Assembly: GCA_963682175.1 (NCBI GenBank) | Contig: OY821775.1 | Location: 38,128,053 to 38,192,052, forward strand | Direction: 5' to 3' | Source: Triglochin maritima | Lineage: Eukaryota > Streptophyta > Magnoliopsida > Alismatales > Juncaginaceae | Length of the DNA stretch: 64,000 nt | Shown: positions 1-11,743 of the stretch, in pieces | Layout of the letters: every line of letters starts with the position of its first letter | How positions within the stretch are numbered: position 1 is the stretch's first letter | The notes under the pieces: generated by a model | Database searches by the model: none | Seen by the model: only the letters and a program-made list of their open reading frames with translations | What the model was told of the DNA's origin: nothing | Translations under genes and position numbers: made by a program

Positions 1-707
1 TTGCTTTGCTTAATCTCATTTCATTAGTTTTATTAGCTTAGTTAATATGTTTTCTTTGTTTAGTTTAATAATTAGTATAATGTTTAGTGAGTAGTTCCAT
101 CCCCTTTGGGGGTGGAGTAGATGTACATACATGCAAATGAGAATGGATTGAATGTTTTATTTCCAATGTGTTGATAAAACATGAATGTATGCTTGCTTGT
201 TTATGATAGAATTTATAACTTGATGAGTTTTGCCAAAATGATTAGACACCTCTCATGCTTGTTTAGGTTCTGAAATAAACATCTTGCATATGTAAATGCT
301 AATCAACTAAGTTGGTGAATAGAATGATAGATTTTGCCACAACATTTAGACACTTCCTATGCATGATAACACCACATTTATTTGTGCTTAAAGAATGTGT
401 TCAACACCCACATCTTTGCTTGTTTGCACTCACTCCACCCCTTAGGGGTTTTCCCATTTCTGTATTCCAGCATTCTTCTTTTGTTCTTAGCTTAGTTGTC
501 ATTTCATTGTTTGTTTCTTTCGTTCGCATTTCATACTTCTTAGCGTAGTTTAGTGTAGAGTAGCATAACCAATCTTTCTTCCCCAATTTTTGCCACTTGA
601 TTTCTGATAAACAAGAGGCTGCTCACCTCCCTGAGGGCGACCCGTACTTGCCACCGCTTCATCGCGGTCGTGCACTTGCGGTTCAATTAAAACGTTCAAC
701 AAGTTTT

Positions 708-725
708 TGGCGCCGTTGCCGGGGA
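708..725 (+). other. Primer binding site, tRNA-Asp type
   Basis: The bases TGGCGCCGTTGCCGGGGA are an 18-base complement to the 3' end of plant tRNA-Asp, which primes minus-strand DNA synthesis in Athila/Tat elements. It lies a few bases after the CA that ends the LTR. The same 18 bases occur at 61788-61805. Confidence 0.9.
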
Positions 726-858
726 GGTGCCAGTCCAGACTCTTGTTTGGACGATTCGAGTGGATTTAATTTGTGTTTTGTAGTTTTCTTTGTTTCAGGA
801 GACTTGGAGTCGCCAGGAGGAACACCTGGAGAAATTTGGAGGCATTCTGGGCACTTGA

Positions 859-897
859 GACCGCCAATCAGCGGCCTGAGACCGCCAATTGGCGGTC
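859..897 (+). repeat. Paired palindromes in the retrotransposon leader
   Basis: An imperfect palindrome (859-876) is followed four bases later by a perfect one, GACCGCCAATTGGCGGTC (880-897). They lie about 150 bases downstream of the primer site. The arrangement recurs at 13448-13484 and 61940-61978, and related palindromes lie in the U3 part of the LTRs. A role in RNA dimerisation or protein binding is inference. Confidence 0.8.
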
Positions 898-1802
898 TGG
901 TGAGCTCATTTTACTCTCTTATTTCTGTGGAGTGTTTACATAATTGATGTAGTGATCGGGGACTTGATTTGACTTGTTTTGACTTATAGTTTGTTCCCAG
1001 ATCCATAATCAAACATCCTTTAAGCAACTTGGACCCTAAAACCCAAAGCAAAAGATTAGGCATTCTTTTTGTTTAGGTCATGCATCATGTATGTGACTTA
1101 GGCATATAGATTGTCTTTCGTTTTAGCTTTTTTTTCAGTTGTTGAGTGCTGGCGTGAGGTACGCACATTCTACTCTCATTCATGCATTTCGTATGAACAT
1201 GCATTAGTTAGTAGGAAGTGCATTGAAACAAGTGTGAGTTGAGCGTTTGTTTGGAGAGTTGATTGCTAGATTAGGACTCCAAAACACTACTAAGGAGGGG
1301 CTGTCCCATAAAAGATAAGGTGGGGTATTTCATCACCCTTTCCTTCGCCCCAAAAACCGCACTAATCAAGAGCCTAATTCTAAAATCAAGTAGACATTGG
1401 CCCTAAGGATCCCGGACGCATTAGGAGAGTGATCCGGTCCCGACCGTCATGACCTGATCGGCGTTGCCCACTTTATTGATAGTAGGAGAGACGAGATCCC
1501 CGGATCTTGGCTCACTTGCTGGGCTTTGTGGTCCTCGTCGTAGGGAGGTGCGGCGTGTTGAGGCCGTGTGACCTCGCAGTTTGGCGTCGTCTAGCTGTAA
1601 GGACCTATAGCGACCTTAGGATTGCTTGAGCCTTGTTTGTTTGTGTGCTTCTACCTGTACCCATCCGCCGTAGCATAAAGACTTCTTCCCTTCTCTCCTG
1701 AGTCATTCTTTCTCTCCTGTGTTCCCCTGTCTTCTCCACTACGTACATTATTTGAAAAAGAAAAAAAGAAAAAAAAGGTTTTGGTTTGTGTGCGTGCATA
1801 TC

Positions 1803-2297
1803 CAAGATCTATCACATACTCTAAAGTCAAATCCTCTTTATCTTCAAGATCTCAATTTTCAACACTCAAGTCAAAACTTCACCACTTGCATATCCAACTC
1901 CATGTCAATATTCAAGTGTGCTCAAGTATAGAGTGTAAGTTAGATTGTGATTCCATCTTCATATTCAAAAATCACCAAAGAGTTGTAAAGCTTTAAGGAA
2001 GCTCCCTCTTAGGTTGTGAGAGGAGACACGAGCGATGTGAGGTTGTTCGCGATGCCCGGTGATTGTAAACGACGTTGATCTTGGCTCGGAACGGAGATTG
2101 GTTAGTGGAACCGTAAGCGAGGCTTGGGGATCGAACGAGGTTTGCGAGGAGGACTATGACCCGGATGTGGGTGTCGAATCTCTTTAAACTCCGGTGTCGT
2201 CGATTTTGTAGTTTGCAATTGTCTCTTCCTTTAATCCTTCAATTAGTATTTTCAATTCCACAATTATCTAGTTGTTAGAGGATCATAGATCCTAACA
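1803..2297 (+). mobile_element. Copia (Tork-like) LTR fragment, 3' part
   Basis: This stretch resembles 21290-21647: both share the run from the 'acttcaccacttg' region through the GC-rich 'ggttgtgagaggtgacacg'-type segment to 'gaggactatga'. This copy continues to a proper LTR end, an AGGATC/GATCCT hairpin followed by CCTAACA at 2291-2297. No internal region follows. It is a fragment, 5'-truncated where it meets the Athila/Tat leader. Confidence 0.65.
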
Positions 2298-3570
2298 ATC
2301 CACACTATTTTTCCTATTTTCATCATCGATATTTTCTGGAATGCCAACTCCTTCACGGCTTGGAAATAGCAAACAACACATTTTTGATCTTTTTTTGTCA
2401 CCAAATATATCTGTCATTTTTTTCAATGTGTTAAAACGCTTTTGGAGTTCGTTATATCGATGTAACACTTTCGAACAAGTTCAAATCTTACGATTTGAAG
2501 AACACTCAGTTACACAATCCAAATAGTGAAAATTTCCATTCAACTTCAGAAGCTGCAAGTGAACAAAACTTGAGGAAGATATTTTAATTAGCTTTGATAC
2601 CGAATGATGGAACCGAAATTAACACTTGCTAGTATATATGATAGACAAATGATACACGAAGCTAAACTTATGGACCAAATTAAAAGAGACGAGACAACTC
2701 TTTTTCCTATTTCATTATCAATTGGTTCATTGCAAACTAAGATTATAATATCTATTTATAAATTACAAAACATAAGAATTCAAATTACTTTTACATCTAC
2801 TATGTATCTATTCAATATGATTACCATGTCTAAAATACAACACATGTTGAATTAACTTTGGTTGACCACACCAACAAAGTCAATTTTGACGTACTTTCTT
2901 ACTTTCACCAACCAATGATTAATCATTAATTATCAAACTAAACTCAATTTAGCACTTGTAAGATTGTATCAAAGTAATCACATTGGCATTCATTATAGAC
3001 GTGCCGGCGAAATTTCTAGTGCTCCTCCCATGAAACACTGGATTTTTGGCCAACGCAATGACATACTTTTCTCTCTGACTCTCCCCAATCCCCATCTCTC
3101 TTGTTCTCTCTCCATTTCTCCTTCTCCCTCTTTCTCACTCCTCTCACACACTTCTTTTTCTTCTCTCTCTCTCCCTCTCCCTCTCTCTCCCTCTCTCTCT
3201 CTCCATCCCCTTCTTAGCCAATTCTTCGATTTTGTTATCGATATTTAGCTAAGTCGTCTAATAAGACTTTGGGTATATCGTTGTATTTAGTTTGTTCTAA
3301 CCCTTCGATTCCAACTAACTCATAACTTTGTTTCTAATGTTTATTATTAGAAACATATGTTTGGACGCACAACCCTTCTAAGCCAATTTTTCGGTTCTAT
3401 TTTTTGTTTAGGCTTTGAGTTTTAAAATATTAAGTTTTTGGTACCCCTCGTGAAAACTCAAAGCACACAACTCAAGTTTGGTAATTTTGACATGCTTAAC
3501 ATAAGAGAAAAATGCACAAGGTTTTATTCAATAAAAACCACGATTATTTTGATAAAGTAAATGTTAGACC
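2298..3570. other. Intergenic, AT-rich, with a CT microsatellite
   Basis: No gene-like reading frame is visible. A pyrimidine-rich stretch with CTCTCTCC-type repeats occupies about 3060-3215. The rest is AT-rich unique-looking sequence. Confidence 0.6.
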
Positions 3571-4196
3571 TAGGGGTGTCAACGGATCGGATACGGATCG
3601 GATATAGGTATATCCATATTCGCATTCGCATGAAATTTACGGATTTGGATACGGATTGTTTGCGGATATGAAAAATCTATATCCGTTCGGATATTTGACG
3701 GATTCGGAACGGATACGGATAATATCCGCATCCGTAAACATAATTCCTCACCTTATAACATTTTTCATTTTCACTTAGACAAATTCATATACATAGTCAC
3801 ATTTATAACTTTATTTGGTTTTAAATATGAATTTACTTTATCTTAACTTCTAACTTCATATTCCGAAAATGATAACGATATTCAATGCTTGAACAAATGT
3901 AATTAGTAGATGTATTTTTATTTGAATAAATAAATTTCAATTATATTTTCAAAATATAATCACACAATGTTGAAATATGAATACTTCTATGTATAATAAT
4001 GTATTGCATAAGTATATGATACAAATATGATACGAAACTTATATTACAGATATTCAATCTCGGATTGGATGTATCAATATCCATATTTGCATTCGCATGT
4101 CCCGAATATTATTCGAATCGGATATTGTTAGGACCGAATTTTTTCGAACCAAACGCGAACGAATTTCCGAATTTCGAGCATCCATTGACACACCTA
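3571..4196. mobile_element. hAT-type non-autonomous element (MITE)
   Basis: The ends are inverted repeats: TAGGGGTGTCAACGGAT on the left and ATCCATTGACACACCTA on the right. The flanking 8-bp sequences gttagacc and gttagaac match at seven of eight positions, as expected for a hAT target duplication. The interior is AT-rich with 'cggatacggat' repeats near the left end and no coding capacity. Confidence 0.8.
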
Positions 4197-5690
4197 GTTA
4201 GAACCGTAATCCTAAAATTTACTTAAGAAAGAGAATAGTTATGTGGTTAATTAGGATAATGGAGTGATTAATAAATTACTTATATATCTTTGGCTTAAGA
4301 GAGGTGTCGTGTTGAATGCTTGGAAGGTGAGGTGATGACTAAGGGAAAAGTGACGTGTGGGTTGTAAGGAAGTGAGATGTGGAAAAGTGATCGGAGGATG
4401 TAGAGGTAAAAGTAAAAATAAGGTTATATATGTGTGTTAAGTTGATGTTTATCAGTGGAGAAGTTCTTGAGTGAAAACGTGAAGTAATTCGTGAGGGAGA
4501 AGGTATTGAAGAAGGTGAAAGAAGAGAGAGGTGGAGTGAATCGTGAGGTGAAGGTTGAGTGAGAAAGAATTATAAAAAGAAGAGATGCTCGTGAGGAGGT
4601 TTGGGTCACTTTGTAGACAAAAATATGGAAATTGGATGTAGTATGTGGAAATCTTATGGTCACGAGACAGACAAATATTGATTCGTTATTCTTCAGTTTC
4701 ATATCATGTCTGTCTCTCTTGATATTCGTAGTTACATGCATGCTGAAAATCAATATTGATTTTATGAATATGTATATAATTGCATGGTGGTTCGGTTGAC
4801 ATGTCCTGTGACTGTATGTATGTTTCTGACGGAACCACTTAGGAAAGAGCTACCTACCAGACAACGTGACGCCACCCAAGAGAGGAAAGAGCTACTTGTT
4901 GTTAGTGTTAAGCTACCGGATGTGCGTCTAACTGATTAATAGATTTCAGAAACACAAGATGTGGTCGAATCCGAATGAGGGTTCCAGATTGTTATGCATG
5001 CATATTATTGGTGATACATGTCTTTTAATTGTGGTCGTTGACTGAATGTCGTATTCTATATTATTTTCTACATGATTATGATTCTATTTGATTGATGGTT
5101 GGTAATTGCATACTGTCGAGCTCACAATTTGTTGATTATATTTTTCAAATTATTTATGGTCTATCAGATGAATTATATATCAGAGTGTGAATCGGTCAGG
5201 GTCGTGGATGGTATTAACGCACCGAATTCGGACGGATAAGCACATTTTCGGGCTCAGGGCGTTACTAGTAAAGTTTTCAAACCCAAGAAATCAACGTTTT
5301 GCACTGCAAAGTTCTCTCAAATATGACAGTTTTAAGGGGCAAAACTAAACACGTCCAGACCGTATATCAAGTCCCACGGGGCAACATCTGGTCCTAAATT
5401 CTAGCATGTTCGGACAGAATTTCAATTCTCCACTACTTTTTTTATGTTTTCCTAGCTTGAATTTGATTTGTTAGAAGAAAAAAATGCAACAAACATCTCA
5501 TTGTATATAGATTCTCATTTTGAATTAACATACAACGAAGTTTTCAATTAGTGTTATTAAAAAAAATACAAATTTTATTTGATTTGGTCCGATCCGGGTT
5601 CAGATCGGATTCTAATATACTAAGTTAGGACTAAATACAAGACCCGACTGGAATGCCCAAAATGACCGATATTGTTCCCGATTTAGCATA
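4197..5690. other. Intergenic, no gene seen
   Basis: No supported gene. The 109-codon minus-strand frame at 4424-4753 has no recognisable domain and a simple composition. A GA-rich segment lies at about 4480-4570. Confidence 0.5.
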
Positions 5691-5698
5691 GTGTGCCC

Positions 5699-5908
5699 TG
5701 GGGGTGAGCAACCGGTCCGACTCGGACCGGATCGGCTCCGAACCCCAAACCGAAGACTGGACCAGTTGGTTCCGGACCGTTCCAGTCCAAAACTGGGGTT
5801 TTTAACCTTAAAATTAAAAAAAAAAAATTAGACAAGTTTGGACCGGAACCGAATTGACTCCGGATCCCAAACCGAAATCCAAACCGGACCGATTGTTGCT
5901 CACCCCTA
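5699..5908. mobile_element. Short hAT-type MITE with perfect 8-bp target duplication
   Basis: The 210-bp element has inverted ends TGGGGGTGAGCAACCGGTCC and the complement of GGACCGATTGTTGCTCACCC, ending CCTA. It is flanked on both sides by the identical 8 bp GTGTGCCC (5691-5698 and 5909-5916). The interior repeats GGACCGG/CCGGACC motifs. The duplication length fits the hAT superfamily. Confidence 0.9.
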
Positions 5909-5916
5909 GTGTGCCC

Positions 5917-8900
5917 ACTGGCCAGACCTAATTGTAGGACTTGAAAATGTTAAAGAAAAACAAAATAAAAACATTTTGAATTTTTTATTCCCACTTCAAT
6001 ACTTACCAAAGAGGGACGAATCCAATTGAATTTGGTGGGTACGGCCGACATACTGATTTTGTAATGATCGGGAAAATATTTTATTATTCTTTTTGACTCC
6101 TTATTACAATTTAAGGTCATCGACGTTTAGGATGATACTTAAAATAAATAAACAAAAAAAAATTCTTCATAGTTGTAACACTTTTCCAAATCTCAACGCA
6201 AACATCCAAATAATCTTCCTACAATCATTCCGTAGAGGTAAAACAACTATGGAATCATTTATTTCTTTTTCAACCTCAATAATTAAATGTTTTCATTCTT
6301 ATTCACACGATCAAACAAAAATCCAAATCTAACTAAAATAACATTTGATCACCCGGGTCGCCCAATTTCTCGGCAAATTCATTTTTAGTTCTGAACGTTA
6401 ATCAATCAAAAAACTTACACCACAACCATACTTCGTTCGCATTCACATGATCAACACTAAAATCATATAATCTCTCAAATCCACATTTCATTATCATCTC
6501 ACAACCACTAAATCTAATAAAAATTCATCACCCAAAGCTAAGCAATGATGGAAATCATATTAGTTAGTTTTCACAACAAAGTAATTCATTTAAAATAAAA
6601 ACATTGAATGAGGTTTTCAGTTGATGGAGAAAGAAAGGTGGGATTTGAGGTTTTGGTATTTGGAAAATTTAGTGTTTTTATTTTTTGATAGGATTTTTTA
6701 TTATATTATTTAATGACTTTCTACTTACGTCGTCTATTTTAATAAACGAAATAGAATAAGGAGACCCAAATTTGATCGGGGCACTTGCCCCACTTGACTT
6801 GTATGTGGGTCCACCCTTGTTACCAAATGCAGATTAAGTTTGCTCAAATCACTTCCACATACTCATTTCATCTGGACATATTAAGCTACTTCCAATTCTA
6901 AGAAGACCGAAGGTTTAGTTAAATCTGATAAAATTGAATGAGAATAAATATACATACTCATGTAGAAGACAGAACAAACTTCCCAGTTCTACATACGAAT
7001 CTCAAGTCTCAAATCAGTCCGTCAAACCACCCTCACGTTTTTTACTCTGTAAAAACCACCCTGAAGTTTCACAAAGGTTATTATGATGATTAGTAATGGT
7101 TTAACGTTAACTCTTAGTTTTTCTTTTTTAAAGCACAACTATCGTACCCAAGTTTCTCCATTTTAAATTTTAAACATACATACACTTGCCAAGATTCAAC
7201 CTCGTCTCGACTACCGAAAACTAAGGATATTTCAACTGTGTTGGCTCCCGTGGGTACTATCCTACGCTACTTAAAATTGAACATAACACCTAGTTGTTAC
7301 ACTAGTTGACTATACCATCTTATAGCTTGTTTGGATAGCCCAAAACATGTTTTATATGAAAAACTATATATTCCAGAAAATATGGCTTTCAATCCTATCA
7401 ATGCATTTAATTTGGATCGCCCCCATTTAATGCATTTTCAGAAGACCTCCTCAGTTCTTATGAAACTTACAATTTTACAAAATTATGTTTATATCCAAAT
7501 TAATGTGAATTGGATCGTCCCATTTCATGTGTTTTAAATCAAAATTTTGAATTGGCTAACAACTTGAAAATTGCATTTTTTTGAAATCAAATAGTTTAAA
7601 GCAATAAAGTACCTCAATTGCCCTCACTAAAGTCTGACAAATACATTTTTGTTCTTCAACAATTTATTCTCTTCTCTAAAGGCAGAACTTGCTAAAGGAC
7701 AATAAAAGTTCTTGTATCATTGATACTTGATAGGGCATAGAAGAAGTCATTGTTCCAAAGAAATATCTTGTTAACGAGAAGAACTGGAAGAGGACTGAAC
7801 AATCAAGATTACTATGGGAGATGGGTCCTAAGTCCTCACATTTTAGTGAAATGTTTTCATCTCATTACTCACTAGACATCCTAAGACGCTTACATTGAAA
7901 ATTAAGTTATAAACATGAGTAAAGGTACCTAACAGAAATTAAAATTTTACACCGGTATTTATAACCAAACACCAGTTAGACGACTAACTGTAAATAAGAC
8001 TAAAGCAGGGATTACTAACAAGAAAATGGTCCAACAGGTGCATAGAACATAAGTTGGACGACCCACAATTTCGTTTACATAAATGCCTTGGTCATGTTTG
8101 CTTTGTCAGATAATTTTTACTCGGCAAGGTATGTCTATGTGAATTGTAAAAGGCAGCAACGAATTGTCTCGGACTCTCAATTGCATCCGGGAAAAGTCAA
8201 GCATAACAACAACTACTACCACAAAGTCTCTAGTCCCAAATTAATTTGGTATAGGCTAAAATATGAAACTCATCACCAGGCAAAAAAAACTCATCAAACA
8301 TGTCAATGACAAAAATAAGATATTCATTCATTACATTCCGCTGTATCAAGATGGCAAACTTTTTATTCTGTTAAATATTCCAAAGGAAACATAGGTTTCA
8401 ATTTATCTAGGGGCCACGGGATAACCAACAGTGGGTTATCTTCAACTATGATATAGAATACAGAAGATTTTGATATACGTATAGTCTAAAATGATATTCA
8501 ACATTCATTATGAAAATAAACATGATGAAGATTCTTCACGATGTGGGAAAATATAGCATTCAAATGTTTTAGTAGACTTCAGTTTATCAGCAAGAACGGA
8601 AATCAAGATGACACTAGGTAGGTAAGGTAGATATCAATATGTTTTTTATAGTAGTTTCATACATTTTGAAAGCCTCGTCAAACCATAAAATCACTTCTAT
8701 ACATATAATTAAATAGCATGCAACAGTACAGACTATCCCAACCAAAGAAAGGGTGGATAAATTAACCAATCATAATCAAGCATTTGCAATGGAATTTCCA
8801 ACACTTCAAGCAACACCCACTTGTATGCCTCATTACTCAGTGCAATTCATACGTGCCACGTCATAGCATACAGTATAATTATCTTAATTCTTAACAGAGT

Positions 8901-9237
8901 CTGGCACCCATAGAGTTAAGCAAGAAGTCATCCACAAGAAGCATGCCTACCACCATCTTAAATGGGTGAGAACCACATAAATAAGCCTATATTCATATTG
9001 ACAGTGTTTTAAGTGCTCCTAGATTCAGCAACCATGAAAACCCGACAGAAGCAGTAGAGTGAACACATCCCAACCCAAGCACAGCACTACTAAACAGACC
9101 TACTAAACACAACCACTAAGGATGAGGATCGTGATTAACTAAGTAATTGTGAATCACATTGGCACACACATCCACATCAGAGCGCAAGCACAATAGCTAA
9201 AATAAGTAGCATAAGCAAATAAAACACCACTCATACC
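5917..9237. other. Intergenic region, no gene seen
   Basis: More than 3 kb of AT-rich sequence without a convincing coding frame, RNA gene or transposon protein. It ends at the stop codon of the dehydrogenase-like gene, whose 3' untranslated sequence must lie in the 9.0-9.24 kb part. Confidence 0.5.
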
Positions 9238-10191
9238 TCAACGTGACTCCTCCGGCGCTCCAATCCTCGTATTATTCATCCTCTCCACCGCCAAAACCAA
9301 CGCCTGCGTCCCCAAATCACCCTCGCCATGCGCCATGAGCGACAAATACAACTGCTGCGCCAACGCCAGTCCAGGCAACGCCAGTCCAATCCTCCTACAC
9401 TCCTCAAGACAAATCCCCAAATCCTTAACGAAATGCCTAACAAAGAACCCGGGTTTCATATCCCTCTCGAGAATCCGTCTCCCGTAAAGCTCCAACGACT
9501 TGGACCCGGCCGCTCCGGTCGAGATCGCCTCCAACCAAACCCCCAACTCCAACCCGGCCTTATGCGCGTACACCATCCCCTCCACCAACCCGACCATCGT
9601 CGACGCGATCGCGATCTGGTTCCCTAACTTCGCCCTCTGCCCTGCCCCGGGTCCCCCCATGTACCTCACCTTCCCCATGCACTCCAGCAAAGGCGTTATG
9701 CTTCCAACAACCGATTCTTCCCCTCCGGCGAAGATTGAGAGCTTACCCTCCTTCGCCCCGCGGTCGCCGCCGGAAACCGGCGCGTCGACGGAATGGCAAC
9801 CGAGAGACCTCGCCTTCTCGAATATCTCGATGGATAAGGAGGGATCTGACGTTGTCATGTCGACGAGGATGGAGTGGGGTTTTAAGGAAAGGAGGGCGCC
9901 GGAGGTGGGGTCGAGGACGGCGGAACGGACGTCGGAGGGGAATCCGAGGATAAGGAAGACGACGTCGGAGGATTCGGCGACGGCGCGTGGGGAGGTGGCG
10001 AGGGTGGCGCCGAGAGGGGCGAGAGGGGCGGCCTTGGAAGGGGTGCGGTTGAAGACGGTTAGGGTGTAGCCAGAGTTGAGGATGTGGGTTGCCATGGAGA
10101 GGCCCATTACTCCGGTGCCGATCCAGCCCACGCGGGTGCTGGTGGAGGTCGACATGGCGCGGCGGAGGAGAGGGAGGACGCGGATGGGCAT
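9238..10191 (-). CDS. 3-hydroxyisobutyrate dehydrogenase-like protein (beta-hydroxyacid dehydrogenase)
   Basis: An uninterrupted 317-residue protein of the NAD(P)-dependent beta-hydroxyacid dehydrogenase family. Residues 22-30 (GWIGTGVMG) form the GxGxxG nucleotide-binding turn of an N-terminal Rossmann fold. DAPVSGG at 136-142 is the substrate-binding signature. Lys188 in GQRAKLGNQ is at the catalytic lysine position, and the C-terminal helical domain carries the conserved HFVKDLG (253-259). It resembles the plant 'probable 3-hydroxyisobutyrate dehydrogenase-like' group, of which Arabidopsis At4g29120 is an example (from memory), rather than the classical valine-degradation enzyme; the natural substrate is uncertain. 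The first ATG is used. An ATG at codon 13 is an alternative, and the short basic N-terminus could be an organelle signal. The gene has no intron. A hAT MITE sits about 110 bp upstream of its start. Intact, with high GC relative to its surroundings. Confidence 0.93.
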   Translation of the reverse strand: MPIRVLPLLRRAMSTSTSTRVGWIGTGVMGLSMATHILNSGYTLTVFNRTPSKAAPLAPLGATLATSPRAVAESSDVVFLILGFPSDVRSAVLDPTSGALLSLKPHSILVDMTTSDPSLSIEIFEKARSLGCHSVDAPVSGGDRGAKEGKLSIFAGGEESVVGSITPLLECMGKVRYMGGPGAGQRAKLGNQIAIASTMVGLVEGMVYAHKAGLELGVWLEAISTGAAGSKSLELYGRRILERDMKPGFFVRHFVKDLGICLEECRRIGLALPGLALAQQLYLSLMAHGEGDLGTQALVLAVERMNNTRIGAPEESR

Positions 10192-10304
10192 GTGAGGAGG
10201 GAGGATTTGGGGATGTGGGGCTGGGTTTCCAGCCGTTAGATTGAGAATGGATGGATGTGGGGGTGGGGATCTTTTTGTGGTCGATTAGTGTAGGGGTGTG
10301 GGGG

Positions 10305-10956
10305 TAGGACTGTCAATTCGGGTAATGACACGAAATTCGAACCCGAACACGACACGAAATTTCGAGTTCGGGTTGACATATTTCGGGTTCGTGTCGAATT
10401 CGAGTCGACACGAACAACACGAAGTGTAATTCGGGTCGGGTTCGGGTTTATCAAATTCGGGTTTCGTGTAATTCGTGTCGACACGAAATACCCAAATTTC
10501 AAATAGAGAATAAAAAATCCTAACTAAAACAACCAATCTCAACTTCTCAAGCCTCCAACCGTCTCCAACTCCTCCAAATCTCCGATCCACATCTCCAAGC
10601 CTCAGAATGTTTATGGATGTATCATTGTAGCCTTTCATATTTTAAAAGAGTTTGTGATGATTAATCATGAATATTTTGTTTTTAGGTTGACAAAAAGAAT
10701 TCGTGTTAATTCGTGTCGACACGAACACGACCCGAAACACGAATTCGACAAACACGAAAAGAAAATCGTGTCAATTCGGGTCGTGTTCGTGTTACTAATT
10801 TCGTGTTCGTGTTTAGCTGTAGAATTTCGTGTTCGTGTTCGTGTTCGGGTCAGGTTTTTTTTAAATTTCGTGTTTGTGTTCGGGTTGAGCAAAAATAAAT
10901 TCGTGTCAATTCGTGTCGACACGAACACGACCCGAAACACGAATTTGACAGCCCTA
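10305..10956. mobile_element. hAT-type MITE packed with GTGTCGACAC palindromes, upstream of the dehydrogenase-like gene
   Basis: Inverted ends TAGGACTGTCAATTCG and CGAATTTGACAGCCCTA are flanked by the same 9 bp, GTGTGGGGG (10296-10304 and 10957-10965), read here as an 8-bp hAT duplication plus a repeated G. Both sides carry many TTCGTGTCGACACGAA-type palindromes and 'gggttcgtgt' repeats around an AT-rich centre. Overlapping open frames here are by-products of the repeats. It lies in the probable promoter region of the minus-strand gene ending at 10191. Confidence 0.85.
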
Positions 10957-10965
10957 GTGTGGGGG

Positions 10966-11630
10966 TGGATATGGTCGGTTCGTTCGGTTTTTGGGTTAGA
11001 TCGAAATGGGATTTGATTTTGGATCTGTTTGAACCTTTTTGGATTACTTTTTGGAAAATTAGGAGATATTTTAAAATCAAATGTGAGGCGAAAAAAAAGA
11101 AAAAAAGTGGAGACATTTTTTTGAAAATATTGATTTTTAAAAGGGTTCAATTCTTATACACTTCTTTCTTCTCCAAAACCTTATTTCGAGCTATTTTTTG
11201 TAATTTCTTATTGTTAACTACTTAATTAACTTTAGGGTTAATTACAGTTTGTCCGTCTGAATCATGTGTTGATATCACTTTGCATCTCTGAACTTTAGAA
11301 TATGACAGTTACACCCAAGGTTCAGAATTGCGGAATGCGGATGCGATGCGGTGAGACACCGCATCCGACATATGCGGTATGCGGATGCGACGCAGGTGCA
11401 TTGCGGTTCGCGATTTAATAATTAAATAATATAATATAGATATATTAATTATAAATTATATACATACATGTAACTAAAAATTCTGAACTGCTATTCATCA
11501 CCGGAAAACTACTTAAATCGTCACAACCAATTACCATTTTGTCATTCTGTCTTTTCTACTTATATAACTCTTCATCTCACTCTCCTAACACCACTCTCTC
11601 TTCATATTACACTCATATTCACCCAAAAGC
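10966..11630. other. Intergenic; possible promoter of the PMD-type gene
   Basis: No gene is visible. A run of GCGGATGCG-like repeats lies at about 11331-11413, followed by AT-rich sequence. TATATAA at 11561-11567, 70 bp before an ATG at 11631, is a plausible core promoter for the fragment that follows. Confidence 0.45.
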
Positions 11631-11684
11631 ATGTCTCGGAGACCCAGAAAAGAGTCAGCGGACGCCCCGGTCTACTCCAATCTG
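11631..11684 (+). pseudogene. Possible first exon of the PMD-type gene
   Basis: An ATG opens an 18-codon frame beginning MSRRPRKES and ending at a good splice donor (ctg/gtaaaa). It follows a TATA-like sequence and a CT-rich leader. The LTR element at 11744-19109 separates it from the PMD-coding region at 19.4-20.2 kb. Linking the two is inference from position: removing the LTR element and one CCGCG copy leaves only about 350 bp between this exon and the PMD frame. Confidence 0.35.
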
Positions 11685-11743
11685 GTAAAATGCATTGTTT
11701 AGTTTTTGTATATTTTAAATAAATAAAAATTTGGGGGCCCGCG

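Larger units (their letters stand above)
1..1802 (+). mobile_element. Truncated Athila/Tat-type LTR retrotransposon (LTR end, primer site, leader)
   Basis: The segment is collinear with the better preserved element at about 61.08-62.87 kb. It holds the 3' part of an LTR (about 1-701, ending in CA), a primer binding site and about 1.1 kb of untranslated leader. The first LTR bases lie outside the window. Similarity stops at about 1800, just before the place where gag begins in the 60-64 kb copy, so no coding part remains. It joins directly to a copia LTR fragment, which implies deletion or recombination. Family assignment rests on the Asp-tRNA primer site and on the gag in the related copy. 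Confidence 0.8.

Noticed and set aside
9328..10069. Plus-strand frames of 99 and 189 codons
   Set aside because: They are antisense shadows of the dehydrogenase-like gene, which shows clear family motifs on the minus strand.
10236..11150. Overlapping frames on both strands of up to 161 codons
   Set aside because: By-products of the CpG-rich palindromic repeats of a hAT MITE.
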